Source of the DNA: Bacillus sp. (in: firmicutes)
Lineage (GTDB): Bacteria; Bacillota; Bacilli; Bacillales; Bacillaceae_J
NCBI GenBank assembly: GCA_012842745.1
Contig: DUSF01000059.1
Location: forward strand, 1-45,819
Length of the DNA stretch: 45,819 bases
Direction: 5' to 3'
Of this stretch, positions 27,954-36,406 are shown one piece after another. Made by a program: the position numbers and the translations under genes. The notes below the pieces were generated by a model. It did no database searches. It worked only from the letters and a program-made list of their open reading frames with translations, and was not told where the DNA came from. How positions within the stretch are numbered: the first letter of the stretch is position 1; each line of letters opens with the position of its first letter.

Positions 27954-28844
27954 GTGAAGAATGAAAAACCACTACGTCCCCTCAAATGGCTACTCCCGAA
28001 AAATGACTTTGTTTTCAAACTGCTGGTAGGCAGTGATGACAAACATTCAAAAGAACTACTTATCCATTTTTTAAACGATTTATTCCAAGTTCCGGAAGGT
28101 CAAAGCATCTCCAATGTTTATCACCAAAACACACACCTCAACAAACAACACCTTACAAACAAAGCCTCTATCTTAGACATTCGCTCACAAATTCCAGGCA
28201 TAGGTATAGTCAACATTGAAATGCAACTAGAAAATCAATATAATATGGATAAAAGATCACTATTCTATTGTGCAAAGATTATCACCGAACAACTAGACGA
28301 AGGTGATAACTATAACAAACTTCGTAAAACAACAGCCATTACTCTACTTGATTTCAATTATTTTAATCATAATAACTACCACAGCATCTACCACTTAACG
28401 GAGAAAAAAACAGGAAGCCCCTACCCCGACATACTGCAGCTGCATTTTATCGAAATGAAAAAAATTAAAATGTTGCATCGAGAAGGAAAAATTGATGAAA
28501 ATGACCAATTAGCAAAATGGATTGAATTTTTTTCTAATGAAGATGATAGCCAGTGGAAAGTTATGGCATCCAAACATCCAATAATAAAAAAGGCGGTGGA
28601 AAGATTGGAAATTATAAGCCAAAATCCAGAAAACAGATGGAATTATGAAATTAGACAAAAAACTTTAAAAGATATCACTTCAATGAAAGAAGGGGCAAAG
28701 GATGAAGGAAAAATTGAAGGAAAAATTGAAGTAGCTACGAAAATGCTTCGAAAAGGTATTGGAATTGATACAATATCAGAATTCACAGGCTTTACTAAAG
28801 AAGAACTATTGGAATTACAAAAAAACATCGAGAAGGATCACTAG
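27954..28844 (+). CDS. Rpn-family PD-(D/E)XK nuclease / putative transposase (copy 1, intact)
   Basis: 296-residue protein of the Rpn/PD-(D/E)XK transposase family (recombination-promoting nucleases). Seen: N-terminal LLPKNDFVFKLLVGSDDKHS, the putative active-site stretch ASILDIRSQIPGIGIVNIEM (D and E with a following Q), and a charged C-terminal part ending in a short helix after EGKIEGKIEVATKMLRKGIG. GTG start 27954 with AAAGGAGC upstream; an ATG two codons on is an alternative. It shares most of its sequence with the gene at 36552 and the fragment at 40371, including 3' flank GATGAATTCCG. No terminal inverted repeats are visible. Confidence 0.85.
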   Translation: MKNEKPLRPLKWLLPKNDFVFKLLVGSDDKHSKELLIHFLNDLFQVPEGQSISNVYHQNTHLNKQHLTNKASILDIRSQIPGIGIVNIEMQLENQYNMDKRSLFYCAKIITEQLDEGDNYNKLRKTTAITLLDFNYFNHNNYHSIYHLTEKKTGSPYPDILQLHFIEMKKIKMLHREGKIDENDQLAKWIEFFSNEDDSQWKVMASKHPIIKKAVERLEIISQNPENRWNYEIRQKTLKDITSMKEGAKDEGKIEGKIEVATKMLRKGIGIDTISEFTGFTKEELLELQKNIEKDH

Positions 28845-28865
28845 GATGAATTCCGTTACTTGAAA

Positions 28866-28918
28866 AGAGGCTGACTCAAAAGTTCGTTAAATACGACTTT
28901 TTGAGTCAGCCTCTACTT
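28866..28918 (+). terminator. Strong terminator after Rpn copy 1
   Basis: AGAGGCTGACTCAAAAAG-type arms (28866-28882 and 28897-28914) pair over about 16 bp. A long, nearly perfect stem separates the Rpn gene from the RND operon. Confidence 0.75.
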
Positions 28919-28964
28919 TATTTTTTATTCCTATAAAACTCCCTTCCTTCTTCAAATTTATTTG

Positions 28965-29008
28965 TTGACGGAAATATAAATAAATTATAATATACCCATA
29001 ATGGTATA
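28965..29008 (+). promoter_or_regulatory. Promoter with overlapping palindromic operator for the RND operon
   Basis: TTGACG at 28965-28970 with TAATAT at 28988-28993 (17-bp spacing) or TATAAT at 28986 (15 bp). Immediately after it, TATACC (28991-28996), 6 bp and GGTATA (29003-29008) form a perfect inverted repeat over the expected transcription start. That is a typical place for a repressor operator. No regulator gene is next to it. Confidence 0.55.
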
Positions 29009-29037
29009 CGAGAAATTTAACCATGGGGGGAGATTGA

Positions 29038-30261
29038 ATGAAGGGTTGGTTAAAGGTCATTGTATTTTTAATTATTCCAGTAACAGCATTTTTATTACTT
29101 TTATCCGGGGTTTTTAAAGAAAAGGTGGAACCAGGAACGAAAATGATTACACCACTTGAGCAAGTAAACGGAGTAGAAATAGGAGAAGTAAGCACCGCAA
29201 CATATAATACAGGCAATAAGGTATATGGAACAACGGTGTCTGACGAAAGTGCGAAGATAGCTGCAGAGATTATGGCAGATGTCCGAGAAATTAATGTCAA
29301 AAGTGGTGATATCGTTAAACAGGGTCAAAGCTTAGTGCTTTTAAACAATGAAAAAGCGAATGCATCATTAAGCCAAGTAGCAGCTAATATTGATACTGTA
29401 AAAGCAAAGATTAACAGTATTGATGAAACAATCAAGCAAGTAGAGGCTGTTGTGACAAAGGCACAGACAGACCTAGCTCTAAAGGAAAAAGTCTATCAGC
29501 GCGTGAATAGTTTGTATGGAGCAGGTGGTGCCAGCCTACAAGAAAAAGATGAGGCAGAGACAGCGTACCTTGCAGCGAAATCTCAAGTGGCTGAGGTAGA
29601 AGCACAGCTTGAAACAGTAAAAGCGAACCGCACAGAAGTGTTAGCGTCCCAAGCAGTTGCAGAAGCTACCTACAACTTAGCTAATATAAACGTTCAAGAC
29701 GCAACGATTAAAGCGCCGTTTAACGGTATTGTTGTAGAAACATATATTGACAAAGGGGATATGGTCAGTCCTGGTATGCCACTAGTTACAATAGAAAAGG
29801 CACCATACTACTTAGAAGTATATGTCGATGAACGTAAACAAACGAAGATAAACATCGGTGACATAATCCCTGTCACCATCGACGCTTTGCAGAAAACCAT
29901 ACGGGGTATGGTAGCTGAAATTACGCCGAAGATTGACCCTTCTAGCCGCACCTTTAAAGTAAAGATTGAAATTCCGCAAAAGGAAGTCAATATAAAAAGC
30001 GGCATGTTTGGTTATGCTGTATTTCCAGAATCCGATCAAAAGGGAATTTTCATACCAACAACGGCTATCTATTATTGGTCACAATTGACAGCAGTATTTG
30101 TTGTTGATGAACAAGGTATAGCTCATCTTCGCTATGTACAGCTCGGAGAAGAAAATAATCAAAGTGTAGAAGTACTTAGCGGGCTAAATGAAGGCGAACG
30201 CATCGTCACATCCAACATTGAAAGGGTCAAGGATGGAGTACAGGTGGTGGCTACAGAATGA
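29038..30261 (+). CDS. RND efflux periplasmic-adaptor-like (membrane fusion) protein
   Basis: 407-residue HlyD/AcrA-type adaptor. N-terminal hydrophobic anchor (VIVFLIIPVTAFLLLLSGVF), split lipoyl domain (first half around VREINVKSGDIVKQGQSLVL, second half around IKAPFNGIVVETYIDKGDMV), an alpha-helical hairpin rich in Ala/Glu/Lys between them (about 105-220), then beta-barrel and membrane-proximal domains. In a monoderm it would lie outside the membrane, linking the pump to the wall. Start ATG 29038 after GGGGGGAG. It overlaps the pump gene by 4 bp. Confidence 0.92.
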   Translation: MKGWLKVIVFLIIPVTAFLLLLSGVFKEKVEPGTKMITPLEQVNGVEIGEVSTATYNTGNKVYGTTVSDESAKIAAEIMADVREINVKSGDIVKQGQSLVLLNNEKANASLSQVAANIDTVKAKINSIDETIKQVEAVVTKAQTDLALKEKVYQRVNSLYGAGGASLQEKDEAETAYLAAKSQVAEVEAQLETVKANRTEVLASQAVAEATYNLANINVQDATIKAPFNGIVVETYIDKGDMVSPGMPLVTIEKAPYYLEVYVDERKQTKINIGDIIPVTIDALQKTIRGMVAEITPKIDPSSRTFKVKIEIPQKEVNIKSGMFGYAVFPESDQKGIFIPTTAIYYWSQLTAVFVVDEQGIAHLRYVQLGEENNQSVEVLSGLNEGERIVTSNIERVKDGVQVVATE

Positions 30262-33200
30262 AAAATAATTATGACAACGAAAAAATCGGCCTCTCCGGTA
30301 AAATAGCGAAAGCATTCATTGATTCAAAGCTCACGCCATTATTAGTAATTGCTGTAATCTTACTCGGCGTTTTTGCCGTATTAAATACACCAAGGGAAGA
30401 AGAACCACAAATATCCGTTCCAATGGTCGATATTTATATTGCCTATCCTGGACATACTGCGGAAGATATTGAAAATCGCATCACAAAGGTGATGGAAAAG
30501 AAGCTATGGGAAATCGATGGCATCGAATATATTTATGCAACATCAACACCTGGGATGGCAAACTTTATCACACGCTTTAAAGTAGGCTCAGATTTAGATC
30601 AAAGCTTAGTGAGGCTATACAATAAGCTTATGTCTAATATTGATGAGCTTCCTGAAGGGGCAGCGAATCCGCTTGTCAAGCCGATTACAATTGACGATGT
30701 CCCAATTGTATCGTATACCTTATGGAGCGATGAGCTTACCCACTATGATATTAAAAGAGTAGCTGATGTTGTTGCCGATGAACTGAACAAAATTGAAAAT
30801 GTCTCGAAAACTGAAGTCATCGGGGGTCTGAACAGGGAAGTCCTTATTCAAATCGACCCAAACCGGCTTGCAGGCTACAACATATCGCCGATGGCAATTG
30901 AACAAACGATTAGGCAAGCTAATATATCCTTGCCCTCAGGTAATTTTGACAAAGGAAATAAAGAATTTAAAGTAAAAACAGGTCAATACATTCAAGACAA
31001 AAGCGAAATAGAGAATCTAGTCATTGGAATTTTTGAAAACCGTCCAGTTTATATCAAAGATGTAGCAACCATAAAGGATGGGCCTAGTGAAGTAAACAAT
31101 TACGTCCTCCTTGGAACAGGCCCTATGGCAGAAGAAAAACATATCCAAAAAGACCAAGGTGAAATCTTTCCAGCTGTCACAATCGCCGTATCGAAAAAAC
31201 CGAACACCAACGCTGTTTGGATAGCCAATGATGTAGAAAAGAAAATTGAAGACCTAAAAGGAAAAGTCATCCCCCAAGAAATTCAAGTGACAACAACACG
31301 GAATTATGGTGAAACAGCGGAGGAAAAAGCAAATGAATTAATTAAGCACCTCCTCATTGCAACATTGTCTGTTACGCTTTTAATTGGTGTTGTCCTAGGA
31401 TTTCGTGAAGCGCTTGTCGTTGGAATTGCTGTCCCAGTGACACTTTCGCTAGCGCTATTTTTAAGCAAAATGTATGGATATACACTAAACCGCGTCACCT
31501 TGTTTGCGCTTATTTTTGCGATTGGGATTCTTGTTGATGATGCCATTGTTGTTGTTGAAAACATTCATCGGTGGTTCCAAAAAGGGAAGCATAAACCATT
31601 AAAAGCAGCAATCCTAGCCGTTGATGAAGTTGGCAACCCGACTATCCTAGCAACCTTTACTGTTATCGCAACATTGATGCCAATGGCTTTTGTTGGTGGC
31701 TTAATGGGGCCATATATGGCACCGATTCCGATTAATGCCTCTGTGGCGATGTTCTTCTCTCTCTTAGTAGCGTTTATCGTCACACCATGGTTTGCCTATC
31801 GCTTTTTGAAAAAAGCACCCGGTCATGAAGAGCGGCCATTTGAACGCACCAACTTAAAAGGCTATTCAAAATGGTATGCCAAAGTCATCGAGCAGATGGT
31901 TCATAATAAAGGTAAAAGATTTGTATTTTTACTGGGTATTATCGCTTTGCTAGTAGGCTCATTCAGCTTTTTCTATACGAAGGCAGTACCAATGAAAATG
32001 ATGCCCTTTGATAATAAAAGTGAAATCCAAGTTGTCGTAGATATGCCAGAAGGTACGACGCTGGAAGCGACAGCCGCAGCTACAAAAGCAATTGGTAGGT
32101 ACATTTCTTCGATTAATGAAGTAACTGATTATGAAATGTATATTGGGGCGGCCTCGCCGTTTAACTTTAATGGGCTTGTTCGCCATTATTATTTGCGATC
32201 AGATAAAAACGAAGCGGATATCCAAATCAATTTAGTTGAAAAAACAAATCGTAAAGATCAAAGCCATGATATTGCTAAACGAATCCGTCCTGATATTCAA
32301 AAAATTGCTGCTGAATATAATGCCAATGTCAAGGTCGTTGAAGTACCGCCAGGACCACCAGTTTTATCGACGATTGTATTAGAGGTTTACGGTAATGACC
32401 GCAAAGAACAATTTGCCGTGGCCCGTCAAGCAGAAGAAATTTTTAAAGAAACAAAAGGTGTTGTTGACGTCGATACGTACATGAAAGATATCCAGACAGA
32501 ATATCGCTTTTCTATTAAAGAAAAAGCAAGGCTAAATGGCATTAGTGACGATCAAATCGTCAAGACAATTCAAATGATGATGGATGGTGCATTCGTAGGA
32601 TTAATTCATCCAGAGCATGAATTGAATCCAGTGCAAATCAAAATCCAACCAGAAAAAGGCAAGCGTGCGAGTCTTGAAGATATCAAAAGTATTCAAATTC
32701 CAACCGTAGCTGGTAGGCTGATTCCACTTGGTGAACTCGTCGACATTCAAGAAGGAGAGGTTGAACAACCGCTTTATCGGAAAAACTTGCAAAGTGTTAC
32801 GTATGTTGTCGGTGATGTGGCTGGCTATGAAGAAAGTCCTGCTTACTCAATGGCGAAAATGTGGGATCAAATCGGGGCAATTAAAACAACATCCGGTACG
32901 AAAATCGAACAATATCTCACCCACCAGCCATGGCTTGAGGATGATATTAAGATGAAGTGGGATGGCGAATGGCAAATCACTTATGAAGTATTCCGTGACT
33001 TAGGGATTGCTTTTGCTATTGCGTTAATTGTCATGTACCTATTAGTGACAGGCTGGTTTCAATCATTTATTACACCTTTAATCATCATGTCGCCGATTCC
33101 GTTGACATTAATTGGTGTTATACCAGGCCACTGGCTATTCGGAGCTTTTTTCACAGCAACATCGATGATTGGTGTGATTGCTTTAGCAGGTATCATTGTA

Positions 33201-33533
33201 AGAAACTCTATTCTACTAGTAGAGTTTACAATCATGCGCCGAAAGGAAGGGGCTAAACTATCAGATGCAGTCATTGAAGCGGGAATCGTCCGCGCCAAGC
33301 CCATTATCCTAACTGCCTCTGCTGTTGTCATCGGGGCTATCGTCATTTTATTCGACCCGATATTCTCGGGGCTGGCTATTTCGCTAATGTTCGGAACAAT
33401 TGCATCAACAATCTTAACCTTATTCGTCATTCCAGTCCTATATTGTATGGTTGAAACAAAACGCGCCCAAATCAAACACCGTAACAATAAAGGTTATATG
33501 ATAAAAAGTGCGGATGACGTGAAAGGGATGTAG
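30258..33533 (+). CDS. RND-family efflux pump (AcrB/MexB-like permease)
   Basis: 1091-residue proton-driven resistance-nodulation-division transporter. It has the duplicated layout: TM1 near residue 35, a large extracytoplasmic domain, TM2-6 with the relay aspartates in GILVDDAIVVVENIHRWFQK (about residues 426-427), then the second half with TM7-12 (GWFQSFITPLIIMSPIPLTL; VRNSILLVEFTIMRRKEGAK). Coupled to the adaptor by ATGA. No outer-membrane factor follows directly; a TolC-like gene occurs 10.5 kb downstream (44002). Substrate unknown: both drugs and lipids are possible. Confidence 0.93.
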   Translation: MKNNYDNEKIGLSGKIAKAFIDSKLTPLLVIAVILLGVFAVLNTPREEEPQISVPMVDIYIAYPGHTAEDIENRITKVMEKKLWEIDGIEYIYATSTPGMANFITRFKVGSDLDQSLVRLYNKLMSNIDELPEGAANPLVKPITIDDVPIVSYTLWSDELTHYDIKRVADVVADELNKIENVSKTEVIGGLNREVLIQIDPNRLAGYNISPMAIEQTIRQANISLPSGNFDKGNKEFKVKTGQYIQDKSEIENLVIGIFENRPVYIKDVATIKDGPSEVNNYVLLGTGPMAEEKHIQKDQGEIFPAVTIAVSKKPNTNAVWIANDVEKKIEDLKGKVIPQEIQVTTTRNYGETAEEKANELIKHLLIATLSVTLLIGVVLGFREALVVGIAVPVTLSLALFLSKMYGYTLNRVTLFALIFAIGILVDDAIVVVENIHRWFQKGKHKPLKAAILAVDEVGNPTILATFTVIATLMPMAFVGGLMGPYMAPIPINASVAMFFSLLVAFIVTPWFAYRFLKKAPGHEERPFERTNLKGYSKWYAKVIEQMVHNKGKRFVFLLGIIALLVGSFSFFYTKAVPMKMMPFDNKSEIQVVVDMPEGTTLEATAAATKAIGRYISSINEVTDYEMYIGAASPFNFNGLVRHYYLRSDKNEADIQINLVEKTNRKDQSHDIAKRIRPDIQKIAAEYNANVKVVEVPPGPPVLSTIVLEVYGNDRKEQFAVARQAEEIFKETKGVVDVDTYMKDIQTEYRFSIKEKARLNGISDDQIVKTIQMMMDGAFVGLIHPEHELNPVQIKIQPEKGKRASLEDIKSIQIPTVAGRLIPLGELVDIQEGEVEQPLYRKNLQSVTYVVGDVAGYEESPAYSMAKMWDQIGAIKTTSGTKIEQYLTHQPWLEDDIKMKWDGEWQITYEVFRDLGIAFAIALIVMYLLVTGWFQSFITPLIIMSPIPLTLIGVIPGHWLFGAFFTATSMIGVIALAGIIVRNSILLVEFTIMRRKEGAKLSDAVIEAGIVRAKPIILTASAVVIGAIVILFDPIFSGLAISLMFGTIASTILTLFVIPVLYCMVETKRAQIKHRNNKGYMIKSADDVKGM

Positions 33534-33551
33534 GGACAGGTACACTGTCCC
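33533..33551 (+). repeat. GGGACAGG-type palindrome after the RND operon
   Basis: GGGACAGGTACACTGTCCC begins at the last base of the RND stop codon. No T-tract follows directly. The same palindrome family occurs at 15497, 35995, 38827 and 41000. Confidence 0.7.
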
Positions 33552-33583
33552 AATAATTGAAAAGTACCAATTCAATGATGGAA

Positions 33584-33776
33584 GGAGGGCTGAAGCGAAA
33601 GCCCTCTTTTTTGTTCTAACAATCAACGTCAAGTACAGGTGCCCAACCGAAAATTTTAATCATTTGGTTATAAATGGTGATTGGACAATAAAGCATTCAT
33701 TCTGGACAATAAAGTTGCGGAATCCGACAATAAATAGGGCAAAGCGGACATTAAATAAGCTGAACTAGACAATAAG
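33584..33776 (+). repeat. Right copy of the direct repeat with terminator and 21-bp array F (5 units)
   Basis: Starts with the same GAGGGCT/AGCCCTCTTTTTT terminator as 27631. It then carries five units at 33683, 33704, 33725 (CGACAATAA), 33746 and 33767, four exact 21-bp steps. Four units match array E in order; the fourth here (around 33746) is the extra one. It closes the block that separates the EpuA-family gene from fabZ. Confidence 0.9.
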
Positions 33777-33822
33777 TAGAACAAATGGCCAATCACTCAA
33801 TCATTGGATAGCTTCAAGATGT

Positions 33823-33848
33823 TTGGCATAGGTGATTTATGCTATAAT
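33823..33848 (+). promoter_or_regulatory. Extended -10 promoter of fabZ
   Basis: TATAAT at 33843-33848 with TG one base upstream of it (ATGCTATAAT). A TTGGCA at 33823 sits only 14 bp away, so the extended -10 probably carries recognition. fabZ starts 36 bp downstream. Confidence 0.5.
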
Positions 33849-33883
33849 TACCTAAAATCCACCCAAAAAGGAGCCAAATACAT

Positions 33884-34315
33884 ATGTTAGATATTAATGA
33901 AATAAAAAAAATCATCCCACACCGCTATCCATTCTTATTAGTGGACCGCATGCTTGAAGTTGAAGATGGAAAACGGGCAGTCGGCATCAAAAATGTAACA
34001 GCAAACGAACCTTTTTTCAACGGCCATTTCCCTGAATACCCAGTCATGCCTGGCGTCCTGATCGTGGAGGCGTTAGCACAAGTAGGGGCAGTAGCGATGC
34101 TGAAACTTCCTGACAACCAAGGCCGCCTCGCCTTCTTTGCCGGCATTGACAACTGTCGTTTTAAAAGACAGGTCATCCCTGGCGATCAACTCCGTTTAGA
34201 AGTGGAAATCACCAGAGCCAAAGGAAAGATAGGCAAAGGGAAAGCCACAGCAACCGTTGATGGTGAGCTAGTTTGTGAGACGGAGATTATGTTTGCATTA
34301 GGGGAAAAGCAGTAA
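33884..34315 (+). CDS. fabZ: 3-hydroxyacyl-[acyl-carrier-protein] dehydratase
   Basis: Cytoplasmic fatty-acid synthesis dehydratase of the hot-dog fold. 143 residues with the catalytic histidine in [20 protein letters not shown] and the catalytic glutamate in the following VEALAQVGA helix. N-terminal [16 protein letters not shown] is the family hallmark. AAAAGGAGCC upstream of ATG 33884. In Bacillus it follows flhP (with the EpuA-family gene); here the 5.9-kb RND block is interposed. Confidence 0.97.
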   Translation: MLDINEIKKIIPHRYPFLLVDRMLEVEDGKRAVGIKNVTANEPFFNGHFPEYPVMPGVLIVEALAQVGAVAMLKLPDNQGRLAFFAGIDNCRFKRQVIPGDQLRLEVEITRAKGKIGKGKATATVDGELVCETEIMFALGEKQ

Positions 34316-34431
34316 CTCACAAGAGGGAATGGTAAATACTGTGAACGAAAATGTTAAGAAAAATAAAAGGAAATCCCAAAATAATATAGAAATATAATAA
34401 AAGACACATATTGAAGAAAGGATGAGAACCA

Positions 34432-35985
34432 TTGAAAAAACTTATTTCTATTGTAAGTTCTGCTATATTACTAAGCTCCACACTAGGTCAATCAACTGCA
34501 AATGCAGCCAGCCCAATCCAAGTTGAAGTAAACGGAGCCAAACAATCATACTCACAACCACCAATTAAAGAGAATAATAGCGTGCTTGTTCCACTAAGAG
34601 GTATCTTCGAATCATTACAAGCCGAAGTCAACTGGAACGCTCAAAACCAACAAATCACCATTCAAAAAGAAGACAAAACAATTTCACTTAATATTGGCTC
34701 AAAAACAGCAACAGTCAATAATAATACAGTCAGCCTAACCACACCACCTAAGCTAAAAAACGGAAACACACTCGTTCCACTTCGTTTTATTGGTGAATCA
34801 TTAGGTGCAGGAGTAGACTGGGACGAAGCAACACAAACAGTAAAAATCACAACCCAATCGAGCGAACAACCAAGCAATCAAAACAACCAACAAAAAGGTG
34901 AAGCAAGCACACAACCAAACCAACAAATCGTAAAAGCTGAATTTGTCGCTTTCCAATCACAAGAAGCAATGAAAAACAAAAAATACGAAACAGCCTTAGC
35001 AAAAATCAACGAAGCTATTAACCTAGATTCATCCAATTATCTTTACTATTATAATAGAGCTCTAATCTACGAAGCTCTCGACCAAGCCGACAAAGCAATC
35101 GAAGATTACAAGAAAACAACAACTCTGAACGATAAACACGAACAAGCATATGAGAAACTTGCTAACTATCATTTAAAGCAAGTCAACTACGATGAAGCAT
35201 TACCACTATTCACAAAATTAATTGAACTAAATCCAAACAAAGAGGATTATTACGTAAACCGCGCCTTTTTATACTTCAATGCAAAAGGCGACAAAACAAA
35301 TGCTAAAGCAGATATTGAAAAAGCGATTGAACTAAATCCAAAGAACAAAGAATATCCAACATTATTAAAAAAATACGACGTTCAAACATTTACTGAGGAA
35401 GAAATCAATTATTTTATTGAAATTGCCACTGGCAGCTCAACGAATAAACTAAAACGTTGGGATGATAAAATGCGAATAACAGTCTTAGGAGATCCAACAG
35501 TAGCTGATCTTGCCACAATTAAGTCAACAGCGAATGAAATAAATCAATTAATTAATGAAGACAAAATTTCGGTAGTTGCTCAAAATGAAAATCCGAACGT
35601 CGAACTGTATTTTATCCGCCTGAATGACTTCGAATACCGCTTTAGCGAAGCGAACGATGAAGACTACGGTCAACTATACGTATGGAATCAAGAAGGCCTA
35701 GCGAAAAACTACTTTAAAAATGAATTAAACAAAGCTGTCATTTTAATCGCTGAAAACGAACTAAACCAAACAGAACGTGATTATTTTATCAGAAAAAAAA
35801 TCACCCAATCATTAGGCCTACTGCATGAATCATGGAAATATGAAAACAGCATTTTCTATCAAAACGATGATAAACCAAAAACATTAACCGACCTAGACAA
35901 ACAATTAATAAAAATCCTTTATTATCAAAGATTACAACCGGGTATGGATGCAAAAACAATCAAAAAGGAACTAACAAATTCCTGA
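34432..35985 (+). CDS. Exported stalk-domain (copper-amine-oxidase-N-like) protein with TPRs and DUF2927-like C-terminus
   Basis: 517 residues. A signal peptide (KKLISIVSSAILLSSTLGQS, ending near ANAAS) is followed by a copper-amine-oxidase-N-like domain (about 28-145; VLVPLRGIFESLQAEVNW and LVPLRFIGESLGAGVDW), a Gln/Asn-rich linker, three to four TPR-like repeats (about 165-320; YNRALIYEALDQADKAIEDY) and a C-terminal domain (about 322-517; IATGSSTNKLKRWDDKMRIT and LTDLDKQLIKILYYQRLQPG) resembling DUF2927. TTG start after GAAAGGATGAG. Probably wall-associated. The combination is unusual, and the last domain call rests on remembered motif pattern only. Confidence 0.7.
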   Translation: MKKLISIVSSAILLSSTLGQSTANAASPIQVEVNGAKQSYSQPPIKENNSVLVPLRGIFESLQAEVNWNAQNQQITIQKEDKTISLNIGSKTATVNNNTVSLTTPPKLKNGNTLVPLRFIGESLGAGVDWDEATQTVKITTQSSEQPSNQNNQQKGEASTQPNQQIVKAEFVAFQSQEAMKNKKYETALAKINEAINLDSSNYLYYYNRALIYEALDQADKAIEDYKKTTTLNDKHEQAYEKLANYHLKQVNYDEALPLFTKLIELNPNKEDYYVNRAFLYFNAKGDKTNAKADIEKAIELNPKNKEYPTLLKKYDVQTFTEEEINYFIEIATGSSTNKLKRWDDKMRITVLGDPTVADLATIKSTANEINQLINEDKISVVAQNENPNVELYFIRLNDFEYRFSEANDEDYGQLYVWNQEGLAKNYFKNELNKAVILIAENELNQTERDYFIRKKITQSLGLLHESWKYENSIFYQNDDKPKTLTDLDKQLIKILYYQRLQPGMDAKTIKKELTNS

Positions 35986-35994
35986 TGGGACAGG

Positions 35995-36013
35995 GGGACA
36001 GGTTTCCTGTCCC
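35995..36013 (+). repeat. GGGACAGG/CCTGTCCC palindrome
   Basis: Perfect 8-bp arms with a 3-nt loop, 9 bp after the stop codon of the TPR protein. No T-tract follows, so it may be a repetitive element rather than a terminator. Confidence 0.7.
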
Positions 36014-36138
36014 GAAATAAATGATAATTTGATATGTCTAATAAAATCAAATTAATAGAACGTGAAAATTTAATCACCATAACATATTAAGTACATGGAG
36101 GGGACATTTTTGGAGAAGCCGTGCCAAGTAAAAATACT

Positions 36139-36313
36139 TTGATTATTTCCCATATGTATATTAATATATATATATGATAATCATAAAAAAGAAGCAGCTG
36201 GGACTGCAATCCCAAACGGCTGGCACAATTCAACGCTGCAAGAGCAGTACAGCTATAAAAGTTTTTGATCAAGAAATAGACCATTACCTTGGTGGGGCGG
36301 TCTATTTCTTTTT
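36139..36313 (+). ncRNA. Putative antisense antitoxin RNA, copy 1
   Basis: Promoter-like TTGATT (36139-36144), 17 bp, TAATAT (36162-36167). The predicted RNA runs from about 36174 through a conserved segment with a GGGA...TCCC hairpin and GCTGCAAGAGCAGTACAGC. It ends at the AAATAGACC/GGTCTATTT stem (36274-36307) plus CTTTTT. That stem is also the terminator of the convergent 34-aa gene, so the two transcripts overlap only at their 3' ends, as in TxpA/RatA-type systems. The conserved segment recurs at 39150-39235 although it encodes no protein. Confidence 0.55.
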
Positions 36314-36406
36314 GTTTAGTGTCAATAGCGCAAAGATTACGCCGATAAGTGTTAATGTAAATACACCAAAGTTTAATGCCAGCTTTGCTGCATCATATGA
36401 CACCAT
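36302..36406 (-). CDS. Holin-like small hydrophobic toxin peptide, copy 1 (Hol_Tox-like)
   Basis: 34-residue peptide: MVSYDAAKLALNF, a hydrophobic segment (VFTLTLIGVIFALLTL), then NKKK. This is the layout of the small putative holin-like toxins (Hol_Tox), near type I toxins of the TxpA/BsrG kind. The longer open frame upstream is ignored because AAAGGGGGTGAG sits just before this ATG. In the leader, CTCATCCCC pairs with GGGGGTGAG (36410-36435), so the ribosome binding site is sequestered. An extended -10 (TGCTATAAT, minus strand, 36481-36476) precedes it by ~70 nt. The stop codon lies in the terminator stem. Confidence 0.72.
   Translation of the reverse strand: MVSYDAAKLALNFGVFTLTLIGVIFALLTLNKKK

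Noticed and set aside
27715-27972. Minus-strand frame across array E with a heptad repeat (LLSSSAY LLSDSAT LLSRMNA)
   Set aside because: A 21-bp DNA period automatically gives a 7-residue repeat in whichever frame is open. At array A the open minus-strand frame is a different one, there is no ribosome binding site, and the frame overlaps the start of an Rpn gene. Likewise 16622-16849 minus.
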